This document shows, piece by piece, positions 1 to 11,072 of a stretch of DNA of 64,000 nt. The notes under the pieces were generated by a model. That model was not told the origin of the DNA and searched no databases. It saw only the letters and a program-made list of their open reading frames with translations. Made by a program: the position numbers and the translations under genes. Position 1 is the stretch's first letter; each line of letters opens with the position of its first letter. Location: NCBI GenBank assembly GCA_013146195.2, contig CM028381.1:59216744-59280743 (forward strand). The letters are read 5' to 3'. This stretch comes from Codonopsis lanceolata (taxonomy: Eukaryota; Streptophyta; Magnoliopsida; Asterales; Campanulaceae).

Positions 1-308
1 GTCGGTTCTGTTCTTCAATGAGTGCTTGATTCAGAAGATGAGTAGTTCTTTCCTCCCTGATGGCAGCAACCCGGCGTTGTTCAGCAGCAGCAGCTCTCTC
101 GTTGGCGCGTTCAACATGTCTAACAGCAGTGAAGTCAGGAACTTCACTTCTAGCAATGACTGCGCGGGCTAGAGAAGTTCGTAGTTCATCAAAAAGGGCA
201 CAGATGCTTATCTGCTGATAGTGGAGCATGCCCGTCAATGACTCCTGCTAGTCTTGAACGAGAAAGCGATGGGAAGTGAATGTTTGAGCAGTGTCATTCA
301 CAGGCTGC
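1..308 (-). pseudogene. Sirevirus envelope-like protein, C-terminal coiled-coil part
   Basis: Read leftwards from about position 250, this stretch stays open to the window edge in a frame different from the main envelope-like ORF, which ends with TGA at 309-311. The translation is rich in Ala, Glu, Arg and Leu, with heptad-like runs such as VERANERAAAAEQRR, so a coiled coil is likely. I infer that it is the C-terminal tail of the upstream reading frame, put out of frame by an indel near 250-310. Its end and the Copia 3' LTR would lie left of the window. Confidence 0.5.
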
Positions 309-2462
309 TCAACGATCTTCCCAAGATCGAAAACCGTGGCATGAGTAGCGTTCAAGCCGTAAGTGAGCAGAGTTGGAAGGAAGGGACCCAGGGACAAGGT
401 TGATGGGGATGATGGTCTCAGCAGGGTGAGAACGAGCAAAGGCAGGAGAAGTAAAGGAGGAAGCAACGTTTGGAGAGGCAGGGTTAGGATCAAGTTCTAT
501 ATTAGTGTCTGAATTACTGAGATAAGGAGAGGAAGAGGAAGAAGATGAGACTTCAAGAAAAGAAGAGGGAAAGGGAGATTCAGGAAGAAGGATAAAATTT
601 GGAGGAGAGGAGGAAGAGTAAAGAAGATCGGAAATGGAGGTGAGGTCAAATAGGAATGTATAAGTAGCTGAAGAGATTGAAGGGAAGAGAAGTTGATAGA
701 GATCAGCAGAGATGGAGATGGGTGTAAGGTACTGAGAGATAGGGGGAAAGAGTTCAGGAAGGAAGGCGGTTTGGTATAGAAGAGATGAGAGATGAGGATC
801 AAGAGAAGGAAGAGAGAAATCGTCAAAGATATAGAAGGAAGGGGGCGAAAGAGAGGTAGAAGTAGTGAAGGAGGGAATGATGACCCGTGATGATAAGTTA
901 GGAAGAGTGGAGGAATTTGGTTCTGATAAGGAGGGTGGAGAAGGAAGGGCTTCTGGAGTGACTGAAGGAGGGGAGAAGGATTGTGGGGCTACAGAGTTCT
1001 TCTGAAGTCTGCGTTTCTTTTGCTTAGGAGTGGAAGAAGAAGGCTCCTCCTCAACAACATCAGGGGTTGATGAGAGAGGTGGAGTAGGAAAAATTTCAGC
1101 AGCCTCCTCCCCAACTGTAGCAGGGTCTGTGGAAGAGGGAAGAGTCGGAGATGTAAAAGAGGTAGGAGAGGTAGAAGGGACAAAAGGGATGAAGGGTTCG
1201 GAGGGTTCGGTACATTTTTGTTTACGTTTACGGGGGCGAAGAGGAGCGGGTTCTGGTTCAGCGGTCTCTTCTGGCACAGGAGTAAGAACAGTAGAAGCAG
1301 TGCGCTTCTTCTTCGTCGTGGCTGGAGCAGCAGCAGATGTTGAAATAGGAGAAGAGTCAGAAGATTTCTGCTTTTTCTTTGATGCATGCTCCTTCTCAAT
1401 AGCAGAGTGATGTCGCTTGGATTGTTTGGAAGGAAGAGAAGTTGGTGCTTTAGTAGTTTGACCAGAGCAGCCTTCTCTAGCCGCATCCTTCTTTTGCTTT
1501 TTATCAAGCTATTTGGCAATGAAGGCATCATCCAAAGTCTTTGGATCAATCCGTATGATAACTAGGGGAGGTGGATTGACAACAGCAAACAAGGGCTGAG
1601 TAGGTAGTCCTTGCTGCTCAAGCTTTTCATTCTTCAGTTTGTTAGTTGAGGAGATAAAGGTATTGGTGAATTGGATAGACTTCTTGATTGGCCAGAGTTC
1701 TGAGGGAAATACACGTTTAGAGATGGAGTAGTTGTTGCGCAGTAGCACATTGATTAGTCGTACGAAAGGCCTTCTCTGCTTCAGGGATTTCTTGACAGTA
1801 TCTATACTATCACATAATAGATCAAAGATGATGGTGGCCCAGTTGAAGCGAAGGTTAAGAATAACAGCTGATGTGTACCCCAACTGATCGGCTATCATAA
1901 TGTCGTGTGTCCCGATTTTGAAGATCATGCTTTTGTCAATGAGGTGACTTATGAAGTAGACATCATCATTGAACACGATCCACTTCATCTTTCCCTAAGG
2001 CTCTTTGGGGGTTCCTTCACCCTGCATGTAAGACCATGCAGTGTCCATTTCTTGCTTGGTGAGCTTGGTTGGACCATCAAACTCTACACCAATTATCTTG
2101 GTGATGCGATCAGTGTTGAGTGAGTACTGTATACCACGTATAGTGCCTGAGATGGAGCCCCGGGAGCTATCGACAGAGACGAGTTGATAGAATTCTTCTG
2201 CTAGTTGATTGCTGTAGCCATCATTGTCGTCTAGCAGGAAGAGAGGAAGAAGTTCGGATTGGTTCAAGTCATCAACTATCTTGATAGCAGAGGCATATGC
2301 ACAGACAGTAGCATCATCGATACACATTCCGGGATGATACATGGCGTCCGACAAGTTGAGAATCTTAACTTCAGAAGCCTGAGCTTTTGAAGGTGCCGGG
2401 GTAGCAGTAGCTGAAGCGGGTGCAGATGCAGAAGATGAACTAACAACAGATGATTTAGGCTA
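309..2462 (-). pseudogene. Envelope-like / putative plant transposon protein of a Sirevirus, with in-frame TAG codons
   Basis: One reading frame runs from about 2459 to 309 and is broken only by TAG codons at 1995-1997 and 1509-1511; another TAG at 2460-2462 bounds it upstream. The part coded by 2354-1509 resembles the globular domain of plant envelope-like or putative plant transposon proteins (PF20167 type): a DAMYHPG start, an EEFYQLV segment, then a hydrophobic alpha-helical region. The part coded by 1508-309 is low-complexity, rich in Pro, Ser, Glu and Lys, with basic KKKQK-type patches. In Sireviruses such an ORF lies downstream of pol on the same strand; here pol ends at 14694 and the later insertion at 3107-14472 separates the two. 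I see no obvious signal peptide. The natural start was not found. The product is inferred from position and composition. Confidence 0.6.
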
Positions 2463-3101
2463 AACATAGGATAAGAAAAATTAGGGCAAAATTCGAGAGT
2501 ATGTATGAAATTCTCAATTTCGACCAAGATATGAATTTGAAGATCAGAAATTGAAAAATCTCAACAGTCTATTGAAGAAAAACATACATTTGGAAATGAA
2601 ATGCGAACAATAGACAATACGGAATAGCATTTCAACAAGCATTGTTAAACCCAATATGACAGATAAGGGAAACTATTAGCAGAGATAGATTCTTGCAATG
2701 GTTAGCAAGTTCTTAGTTTGGAGAGTCTTAAACAGTTAACAATGGCAGATTTTGCATGCAAGGAGACCCCAGATTTGGTAAAATCTAAATATTTGACCAT
2801 TAAGCATAAAATTTTGATGAAAATAAATGATCCTGGGTTAGATTTGTCTTACCATAGAAGTGAATGTAGAACAAAATTGGAAGAATTGAACAGTTCTACA
2901 CGGAGTTACAGAGACGAAGCGAAGTGACGATGCGAGGGTTTTGAGAAAAAAGGGAGAGAGTTTTTGAGAGATAAAACCTTTTTGGAAAAGTGAATTTTTG
3001 AAAATGGTGGTTGAGTGATTTATTAATGAACGCAACGTGACGTGACTTGACTTAGGGCCAGATGTCTGTCACGTGAAGTGACTTGATGACTGACGTTTGA
3101 G
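2463..3101 (-). other. Copia spacer between pol and the envelope-like ORF
   Basis: No convincing coding region was seen on either strand; short open frames here have no recognisable motif. With 14478-14693 it forms the roughly 0.85 kb stretch that separated the Copia pol stop from the envelope-like ORF before the Tat/Ogre-like element inserted. Confidence 0.5.
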
Positions 3102-3106
3102 GTCAG
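3102..3106. repeat. Target-site duplication gtcag, left copy
   Basis: The five bases gtcag immediately before the LTR at 3107 recur at 14473-14477 immediately after the LTR ending at 14472. A perfect 5-bp duplication is typical of LTR-retrotransposon integration and fixes both ends of the element. Confidence 0.85.
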
Positions 3107-4904
3107 TGTGAGGTTCCCAGTGTGCCTCGCGCCCGCGCCCTTGGATAGGTGCGCTGCGACGCGGATGCGGGACACCACTGCTCTCGTTCCACCCTCCCTT
3201 GTTTAGGGGAAGACGAAATCAAAAGTGCGAGAGGAGTGTTGTCTATATTAGCATGTTTGAATGTGCCTCGGTTGCCTTGAGTGGATTTTGTATCCAATAT
3301 GGGAACTTTTGGTTTCCCGCATCAAGTTATCCCTTTTTTAGGGGATACCGGGATATGGGAATGCATTACCCTTTCATTCCCATCTTCCCTTTTTTAGGGG
3401 AAAACGGAAAAGTGCAAAAAAGGATATTGCGACGCCCCAACTATAGATTTTATTAAAAATAGCCTTATGGCCCATTCAGATTACTATGGGAGCTTTAGGT
3501 TTCCCGCATCAAGTTATCCCTTGTTTAGGGGATACCAGGATATGGGAATGCATCACCCCTCCATTCCCATATCTCCCTTTTTAGGGAGAACGGAAAGTGC
3601 AAAGAGGAAATGTTGCGAGGCCCCACCGAATCGAAAGTTTTAGAGTCGCCATCTTTATTTTAAGGCAAATAAAAGCAAAACCAAAGAAAAGAAAAATAAA
3701 CCGAGAAAAAGAAAACGGGTTCTGAGGCTAAGTTACGAGTTGGGAAGGTGCTAGGCACCCAACTCGCCTCTTTCGGTCTCGAAAATGGTTTTTGGTCAAG
3801 TATGCTTATTGTCATGTTTATCTCGCAAATAAATAAGGTATTAAAATGACAGGAAATTTAAACAAATACATTCGTGGCTACATTATTTACGGACTTGCGT
3901 AGTTTCCTTCCAATAATTACGCATACACATTTAAGAATATTTGGCCATTATAACTATCTTTTACATAATATTTCCTATTCTAAACCGGCAAGACAACGGC
4001 TTATATTGGCTACATTGTTCCGGATTTGAAGAACAACTTTGAAAAATAAATAAAAGACAGAAAAATAAATAAATAGAAATAAAAGATGCTCTTAAAGGTT
4101 TTACCTTTTAGAGCGGCGGTGTGCTCGCTCTGTCCTTCAGAGAGAGGGAGTCTTTGTTGTTTGTGTGGTTGTTGTTTTGATTTGGGCGTAATGACCGCTT
4201 TATTTCGAGGGTTTGGGCTTATCAACTCGGCAAGTGGCTTATTTGGGTAGGTTTTGGCCTTTTGGTTGGGCGGAACCTAGACTTAATTTTTGACTTTTTC
4301 ACTGTTACTCGGGCAAGAGTAACGGCTACTTTGGAATTTTTGGACCGGGAAGTGAGGTGGATACCTAACAACTAGGCTAGGGATCACTTATAACCTATGG
4401 GTTTTTATTTTGGTAGTTTGGACGGGGTTTGGAGACTCTATGGGCTTCCACTCACCTATCTCTCACCTCTCGTACTAATAGTATCGGTGAAATATTAACA
4501 GCTTCCTGCGAAAAATCATGAGGAAATGAGCGAATGAAACTGGGAGCCGGGGCCTCCTATTTATACTGGGAGATGAGGACACGGCTGGAATTTCTGTGTT
4601 TCTTTCCCATGCATCAGCCGCTTGTACCTTGTGCTTCAAGACTTGTACAATTTCCATCTAAGAGAGCGCAACAGTAGTGCGCATGATACTGCCAGGACTC
4701 TGGTGCGGCACCAAGGCCTTGTGCGCACCATGCTTCTTTCCCACTTTCAATTTTGTGCACTTTACCCCCAGCTTCAGCAGCTTCGCAGATCCTACTTTTC
4801 ATTTCGCATTTTTGACTCCTATAACTTGACATTTGTTAAGTTTTAACAGTTCTTGATATTTTATGTCAGTCACATACCAGGGGTACGAAATTGGGGTGTC
4901 TACA
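3107..4904 (-). repeat. 3' LTR of element 1 (LTR-A)
   Basis: It is bounded by TG...CA, by the gtcag duplication on the outer side and by a purine-rich tract on the inner side. It is a close match to 12653-14472 over its whole length and a more distant match to 19968-22073. Inside are two tandem copies of a block of about 187 bp, starting near 3300 and 3487, each with a short hairpin of the type ATCCC-T/A run-GGGGAT. A TATAAATA box on the minus strand lies at 4558-4565. Confidence 0.85.
4558..4565 (-). promoter_or_regulatory. TATA box of LTR-A
   Basis: The minus strand reads TATAAATA, about 340 bp into the LTR from its 5' end at 4904, a usual place for the RNA polymerase II core promoter of an LTR. 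LTR-C has the same motif at 21573-21580; in LTR-B the equivalent site near 14120 is mutated. Confidence 0.55.
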
Positions 4905-4915
4905 GAGCCCCTTAA
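4905..4915 (-). promoter_or_regulatory. Polypurine tract of element 1
   Basis: The minus strand reads TTAAGGGGCTC directly before the LTR start. The equivalent stretch beside LTR-C (22074-22084) reads GAGGGGCCC. A purine-rich tract here primes plus-strand DNA synthesis and shows that LTR-A is the 3' LTR. Confidence 0.6.
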
Positions 4916-5128
4916 CGATAGAGTCTACGGGTAACCCAAGGCTTACTGAGTAGACGAACATCGTTGATAAACAATAGACTCTCCAATTTCGTTCATTTAA
5001 GAACGGGAGAATGCAATTGGTAGCAGTTATAATGCACAGTTAACATGCTATCCAAACTCTATAACCTAGACATTTTTAGTCGGTTATAAAAAATTATCGC
5101 AGTTTTAAGCAGATATGAATTTAATGTG

Positions 5129-5480
5129 CTCGATGGTCGACCTACTAATGTAGGCCGCCACGTATTCCCCATTAAAGGAAATCGACCAAACGTAGTTCGG
5201 GGCCAAAACCTAAACTATCACTGCACAACGGTCGGGCCTACCGTGATAGGTCGCCTACGATCCTTAAACAAGGAATCGACCGAAACGTAGTTCACACAAC
5301 TGGGGACTAAATGTGGCGGTGTAAGTGTTGTGGTGCAAGTGCGGCAATACTAAATGAGCAAGTGTGGCAAAGCTTTATCAAATGAGTACGACAAGGGTAA
5401 ATATGTGCTGTGATGGTCGCGTCTACCGTGATAGACTGCCTACGTATCCTTAGACAAAGAATCAGACCAAACGTAGTTCG
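5129..5480. repeat. Three hairpin modules in the 3' region of element 1
   Basis: Related modules of about 65-70 bp lie at 5129-5200, 5229-5295 and 5411-5480. Each has a small hairpin (for example CCTAC-TAAT-GTAGG), then an outer CTACG...CGTAG pair around a CCTT...AAGG core. One more copy lies at 22298-22374 in the second element. The repetition is plain in the sequence; the role is unknown. Confidence 0.6.
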
Positions 5481-5510
5481 TCTTGTGGCTATGCGGAGTG
5501 AATTGTTTCC

Positions 5511-5690
5511 TAGGAACTCAGCCTCTACTGGAGAACAAGACCTTTCCCTATAAATCGGGGTTGTGTACCCCTTAAAGGAAAGTTTCCCACATAGCCAAAA
5601 TGTATGGCCTCCTTAGGAACTCACCTTCAACGGAGAACAAAACCTTTCCCTATCAATCCGGTGCACCCTTTAAAGGAAAGTTTCCAAACA
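5511..5690. repeat. Tandem duplication, two units
   Basis: Two units of about 80-90 bp share the phrase aggaactca...ggagaacaa...acctttcccta...ttaaaggaaagtttcc. They lie in the 3' non-coding region of element 1 and have no coding potential. Confidence 0.6.
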
Positions 5691-5699
5691 TCAAACAAA

Positions 5700-6850
5700 T
5701 GCACTGTTAAAAAGGAAAATACCTTCCTTTCCTTTACCTTTGTCGTGTCCATGCAGCAAAATGCTGCTGATGTTGCTTTGCTGTCGCTTGCTGTTTTACG
5801 ATGTTCGTTGTTGCACTTTGCTGGGGATTTTTCTTTTTATCACTGTTCCGGCCTTCGCTGGAAAATCTTATCCCCTGTCCCGCTTTGTTTTCGGCTTTAG
5901 CTGGAAATTCTTTCTTGATGTTGCTGCATTTTTCTTTACTGCTCCTTCTAACCTTGGTCAGAAGCTTCCTTTTTCTTGTTGTAGCATCTTTTGGTATAAG
6001 CTGATATCATCTTTTCTTTGTTGTTGTTTTCTTTTTGCTTCATTTTCTAGCTTCAACTGAAAATTTCTTCTTCTGCCGCCGCATTTGTTCTTGTTGCATG
6101 TACCTGAAAAATTTTCCTTTCTTGTACATGCATTTCCCCCTCTCCCGATTTTTTTTGTTTTTTTCATTTTTTGTTTTTTTTTTGTTTTTTGTTTTTTGTT
6201 CTGCATGCCTGCCACTTTTCTTTATTTGCACGCTTATTACCTCTCTTTTTTCTTTTCTCTTTTTTTTTGTTTTTTGTCTTTTTTTTTTTTTGTTCGCCTA
6301 GATATACTTCAGATTTGCTAGATTTTGGCACTGTTTGGTACTTTTGAAGTTTCCCTGACTTTATTAATGATGCTTATGCATGTCCTATTTATGCCTAAAT
6401 GATGCAATTAGGTAATGATGCATGCAATTTATTCAGTTTATTTTTACGATGCATGATTAAACTAGTGGTCACTATTTGACCCTACCTTGCATGATTTATG
6501 CTACAAATGCAAATGTGGCTATATGATGCATGCTTATGCTGCAGGGACATAGTGAATGTCATAGGAATATTTATCTTCATGGTTGGTGGCATTTTATTTT
6601 CTTTTTAGCGTACCCCTAATGAAACTTATTGGATAATAAATGCACATGATGAATGCATGTACTACTTTATTTAATGTAAATGTGATGCCTAAAAATTATA
6701 AAATGCTTATTAACATGATGCATGGGTATTCTTTATTCTATTATGCATGCAATAATGCAAAATGTAGTATATATCTTTAAAATGCAAAATGCATTTATAA
6801 TGCTTAGATTGCAAAAACGTTTATTTATATGCAAAACAATACATAATTTT
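5700..6850 (+). pseudogene. Remnant of the antisense PMD-gene region, introns only
   Basis: From about 6355 to 6760 this stretch aligns by eye with the intron at about 23790-24330 of the antisense PMD gene in the second element, sharing phrases such as ctatttgaccctac and catgatttatg. No PMD exon is recognisable. I infer that element 1 once carried the same antisense gene and lost its coding parts. The region 5740-6300 is T-rich and pyrimidine-biased. Confidence 0.5.
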
Positions 6851-6888
6851 ATTTTGTTTTTTTTGTTTTTGTTTTTGTTTTGTTTTTG

Positions 6889-6919
<31 letters not shown>

Positions 6920-7196
6920 TTGTTTTTGTTTTTGTTTTTGTTTTTTGTTTTTTGTTTTTGTTTTTGTTTTTTTTTGTTTTTGTTTTTGTTTTTGTTTTTT
7001 GTTTTTGTTTTGTTTGTTTTTGTTTTTTTTTTTGTTTTGTTTTGTTTTGTTTTTGTTTTTTTTTTTTTGTTTTTGTTTTTGTTTTTGTTTTTGTTTTTGT
7101 TTTTGTTTTTGTTTTTTTTTTTGTTTTTTGTTTTTTGTTTTGTTTTTTGTTTTTTTGTTTTTTTTGTTTTTTGTTTTTGTTTTGTTTTTTTTTTTG
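6851..7196. repeat. TTTTTG hexamer-type minisatellite
   Basis: About 345 bp consist almost only of TTTTTG and TTTTG units with occasional longer T runs. Both strands are open for long distances only because the repeat has no stop codons. A much shorter relative is at 24520-24555, at the equivalent place in the second element. Confidence 0.9.
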
Positions 7197-8188
7197 AAAA
7201 CCTATACAAATACTTACAATGCAATCTAATTTTATACGATGCAAAATAAATTTAAAAAAAAAACATGCAGACTCAAGGCACATGCACAAAGCAAAGCTAT
7301 ACCGACGTCTAATGGGTAATGGCACGCTGTATTTCCAAAATGGATTTTAAAGGAAAATACCTTCGGGTTCGAACAGGCTTCCCTTTTTCTTTTCTCTTTT
7401 TTTTTATGATATGCGGGTTAAGGAAAAGGCAAATATCTCCTCCTGTTCTCAGTCATACCATTATTGCAGGGCTATACTTAGCATAAAGCTATTCTCACAA
7501 CTTCTGCATTCTTCTTCGTAATCAAGACAGGGCAGCGGTGAATGATTGGGATCCAAGTCGTTTGGCTGCTTCAGGATAATGGCAACGCAGATGATGAATA
7601 GGGCGAGGATACTTCTGGTGTTTCTCATTCTGATGAGACTGAGCCTTTTCTGTGCTTTGCAGAAGAAGTATATGGGACCGGCCGGGCGGACGCCACAGGC
7701 ACTGATGGACTGCTCCGGGGCTTAAGCTGCAAATGAAGGATAGTTTTGGGGGAAACAAGGGGGTAGAGGCAATAATAGATATGTATAGGCAGTTAATGCA
7801 TAATCTAAATTTCTTTAGCAATTATTCCTAAGTTGCACCTTAGGACTCATAATATTATATTTTAGTGTTTTGTTGCGAGCTTCTGTCGTGTTTTTTTTTT
7901 TTTTGTCAGTCGAGCCCCCTTGCCTGCTGAAGATCTGGAGGTAAAATGCCGAGGTTTCAAAGAGTGTCTTCCCTCTCCTTATTCTCCTGATATATATATA
8001 TTTTTTATTTAGCTCTAACTTTTGCCTAGGTCGCCCTTTCGGGTTTTCAACCTAGCGAGCCTTTTATTTATTTTTATTTTTTTTTATTTACATTTTTTTA
8101 TGCTCTAATTTTTGCCTAGACCGCCCCTTCGGGTTTTCAGCCTTGCGAGCCCTTATTTCTCCTTTTTATTTGTTTTTTTTTGTATGCC
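7197..8188. other. Non-coding 3' region of element 1
   Basis: No recognisable protein is present. 7290-7380 aligns with 26590-26680 in the second element (shared aaagctataccgac and taatggcacg phrases). 7880-8188 contains low-complexity T-rich tracts between repeated units that are listed separately. Confidence 0.5.
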
Positions 8189-8231
8189 CTAACTTTTGCC
8201 TAGGCCCCTTTCGGTTTTCAAATTTAGCGGG
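8012..8231. repeat. Three spaced units with the phrase CTAACTTTTGCCTAGG
   Basis: Units at 8012-8061, 8102-8152 and 8185-8231 share CTCTAACTTTTGCCTAGG...GCCCTTTCGGGTTTTCA...CTAGCGAG. The first can form a CTAGGT/ACCTAG hairpin. Spacing is 80-90 bp with T-rich filler. They overlap the broken end of pol. Confidence 0.65.
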
Positions 8232-8871
8232 TCGGAGAGGGAAGCACTTGCCGGATAGGGTGGCTCAAGCATGATACCTTTTAAGCTCGTTGAGATTGGA
8301 GAGCTGGACAAGGTCTTTTCTTTTTCCTGGCTTGTGGGGAGTACGGCATCTCCTGACCGGATCTCTTTGACAATATACAACACATCGTGGAGGAGAGGGG
8401 TAGCAGCCTTTTGATAAGTAGCCCCAACATTTTTTAGCCCAGACGGCATGACATGATAGCAGTAGGTCTCCCAAGAGGTGGTGAATGGGGTCTTTTCTTG
8501 GTCTCCTGCTGCCTTTGATTTGACTATAACCCAGTATGCCGTTGTTAAAAAAAAATTGTTGGGCTTCGGAACAGTCACTATATTGGACAGCCAGATCGGG
8601 TATTTTTTTTCTTTCTTTCTTTTTTTTTTTTTTACTTTTTTTCAATTTTTTTTCTTTTTTTTTGTTTGTGTTTTTTTTTTTTACCCGAATGAAGTTGACG
8701 TGCAGGTGTTTCATGCTTCTTCCTTTTTTCAACTTGTAGTGACCATTCTGGCTTGATGCGGTGGAGTTTTTGTCTGATTGGCTGAGCATCCGGACATATG
8801 AGGGTCCGGTGTTTGGCTATGGCTGGGTCTACCCCCGACACATCTTCATAGGACCAGGTAAGCATGTCCAC
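8189..8871 (-). pseudogene. Tat/Ogre-type pol remnant: reverse transcriptase N-terminal part
   Basis: Reading from 8871 downwards, the first segment has the pre-RT signature found in Tat-lineage elements (DMLTWSYEDVSGVD, then QPIRQKLHRIKPEW). After a T-rich interruption at 8600-8690, the RT core phrases TTSWETYCYHVMPSGLKN and GATYQKA follow in another frame. The catalytic YxDD region, RNase H and integrase are not found. Several frame changes and a poly-T expansion make this non-functional. Confidence 0.75.
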
Positions 8872-9336
8872 GAACTCTTTTGAGGAGATCCATGAGTGTT
8901 ATTCTTTTGGGAGCCTTGCAGGGAGTTGTCGACTTTGACTTCTTTTGATTTCCTTGTCTAGCCTTAGATTGATAGTGGATCAGTCTTCAGTTGCTGTTTA
9001 TGATGTTGTCTCTGGTGCTCTGCTAACTTTACAAGCTCAAGCAAATAATAATTTTTTATCTTTTGGGTCCTATTAAATGACTCATTATTATAATTATTTA
9101 ATGTGTCTTTTAATGTAGGTGCAACTAAGAAATAAGCAAAGACGTTTAGATTATTATTAAAAGCACACCGTACAGGGTTAATTACATTTATTGAGGACCT
9201 GGGGTTTGAGATCCTCAACTTTATGGAGCGGATCGGTAGATGACCAATCCGTAAGGCTAGGGAAAGGAATAGGGGTAATATATCCGAAGTAGTCCACCAG
9301 ATCTGCGAGTGTCAAAAGCGGGCCAGTCTTATTATA
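8872..9336 (-). other. Degraded gag-pol linker / protease region
   Basis: The protease would be expected between the gag zinc finger and the pre-RT segment. I see no aspartic-protease D-S/T-G motif. 8985-9190 is unusually AT-rich and may hold a small unrelated insertion. Confidence 0.35.
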
Positions 9337-11072
9337 CTAGTTCTGCAATGGCTTATTAGAAATAAGCTCAAACTCAGCAAGGAGCTTCTCGTAATCAGTA
9401 CCTCTGCCTATCATGCCCAGGAAGCTGTCATCAACCTCAATCATGTTGATTTGAGGTAGAGGGTTATTGATTATATTTGGTCTGGGAGTGGGCTTTTCAA
9501 TAACCTTATCATCTATAAGATCCTGAATAACATTTTTGAGCAGATAACATTTATCGGTGAGGTGACCACTGCAGCGATGATACTCACAGTACTGGGCATG
9601 ATTCCAAGTCCTGGGCAGGGGGTCTGGTGGCTTATAATTTTCCATAGGCTTTAACACTCCTTGTGCCATTAGCCCCGAGGATTACAGGCGGGAGGCTTGC
9701 GGCTCATCATAATGGAGTTCGATTTAAAAAATTTACGTTCGGGCCATTATTCCTCAGGCGTGTTGAGACAGACCTATCCGCTCCATAAGACCATGGAACA
9801 GTGCCATAATTTTGGGTAGGAAATGTGGCTGATGCATTTCCTACCACATTGACAGTTGGTGCGGGTGTGGCTGCGGCTGTCTTCCCTTTAGAGTAACGGA
9901 AAGAGGTAGGAGGCGTATTGGCTTGTAATTGTCCCGTCCCTATATCATCATCAATACGGGCTCCTATCTCTACTATTTCTTTGAAATTGGTGTTCCAGGT
10001 AAATGGGCTGGAGGTTTTTGATAAACATTCGGCATGACTCATTTATCGGTTCAAGTCAAAGGTTTGGGCCAACTTTCTTTTCCACATTGCGAACTTCAAC
10101 ACGGGTTTCTTTTTCGTGGGTGCACGACTCAAGGTCCCTTCTATTTTCGGGGCGGTGTTGTCTTTGTACCTTTCGAGGAACGCTTGACTATTGGTCCCAC
10201 GTATTCATGGTGCTGCTATCGGACAACATTAGCCATTGTTTGGCGGCCCTATTAGGGTGAGGTGAAAATTGGAAGCCATAGCCTCAAAGCTAGCTCCCTT
10301 GTTGCATGCGGTGGAATAAGATTTTAAGTGGGATATAGGGCATCGGTCCCATCAAATTTTTCTATGTCGGGCATTTTGAATTTGAAAGGCAATACTGCCG
10401 CAGGTTGTAACGTCAGTGCCCGCGTAGAAAATTCCCCTTTGTTGAGAAGTTTGAGTAGCATAGCCTTTATATTTTCCACGTCGGCCTCTATTTTGGTGGC
10501 TGGGGGAGTTGGTTTTGGTTAATCTTGGCTAGGTTAGGGAAGGTTGGGTTATTTTAAATTGTGTGCGGTAAGGGTTTTGGAATTTGGATATGGATATTGG
10601 ATTGGTGGATTTTGAGTAGGTGGATTTTGGATAGGTGGATTTTGGATGGTTTCATTTGGGCGGCAGGATCATTATAAGGTAAATAAGTGGTAACTTGGCG
10701 GGTTATAATTTTGTGGGTCCATATTTGGGGTACGTTCGGAGTGGGTTGGTTATGGGAGCAGGGGAGGTCATTTGGGCTTTGGGGAATTTTGGTGTTTGGA
10801 GCAGGATATGAAGGATATGACGGGTAAGGGCTGATATTTGGGTAGTAGGGACTTGGTGGAGGATTGGGATTTGGGGTAGTGGCCATATTTGGTGGGTTAG
10901 TGTTTGGCTGAGGAGTTGGGTTTGGAGGCACGTGGGATGTGGATGTTTCTTGGGGGATTGTAGGGGAAGAGTTCACCTCACCACTAGGTTTTTGACCTTG
11001 TATAAGATTTGCTATTTGGCTTAGCAAGCGTTCATTTCGTGCATCCAGATTCTGGTCTAGCCATTGTTGCAT
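9337..11072 (-). pseudogene. Tat/Ogre-type gag, frame-broken
   Basis: The N-terminal part (11072-10554) is a Pro/Asn/Tyr-rich region following a start-like MQQWLDQNLDARNERLLSQI. The capsid-like core is broken into several frames between 10554 and 10043; a KFKMPDIEKFDGTD phrase near 10350 is typical of this gag family. 10042-9707 continues it. 9669-9337 holds the variant zinc finger CEYHRCSGHLTDKC followed by LKNVIQDLID, characteristic of Tat-lineage gag. Gag would form the particle and bind RNA in the cytoplasm; this copy cannot be translated as one protein. Confidence 0.8.

Noticed and set aside
1030..1410. Gly/Ser/Val-rich plus-strand ORF
   Set aside because: It is the complement of the low-complexity Pro/Ser/Lys part of the minus-strand envelope-like ORF.
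6733..7325. Long Lys/Gln/Asn-rich and Phe/Leu-rich open frames on both strands
   Set aside because: They are by-products of the TTTTTG array, which lacks stop codons in several frames; no domain or start context supports them.
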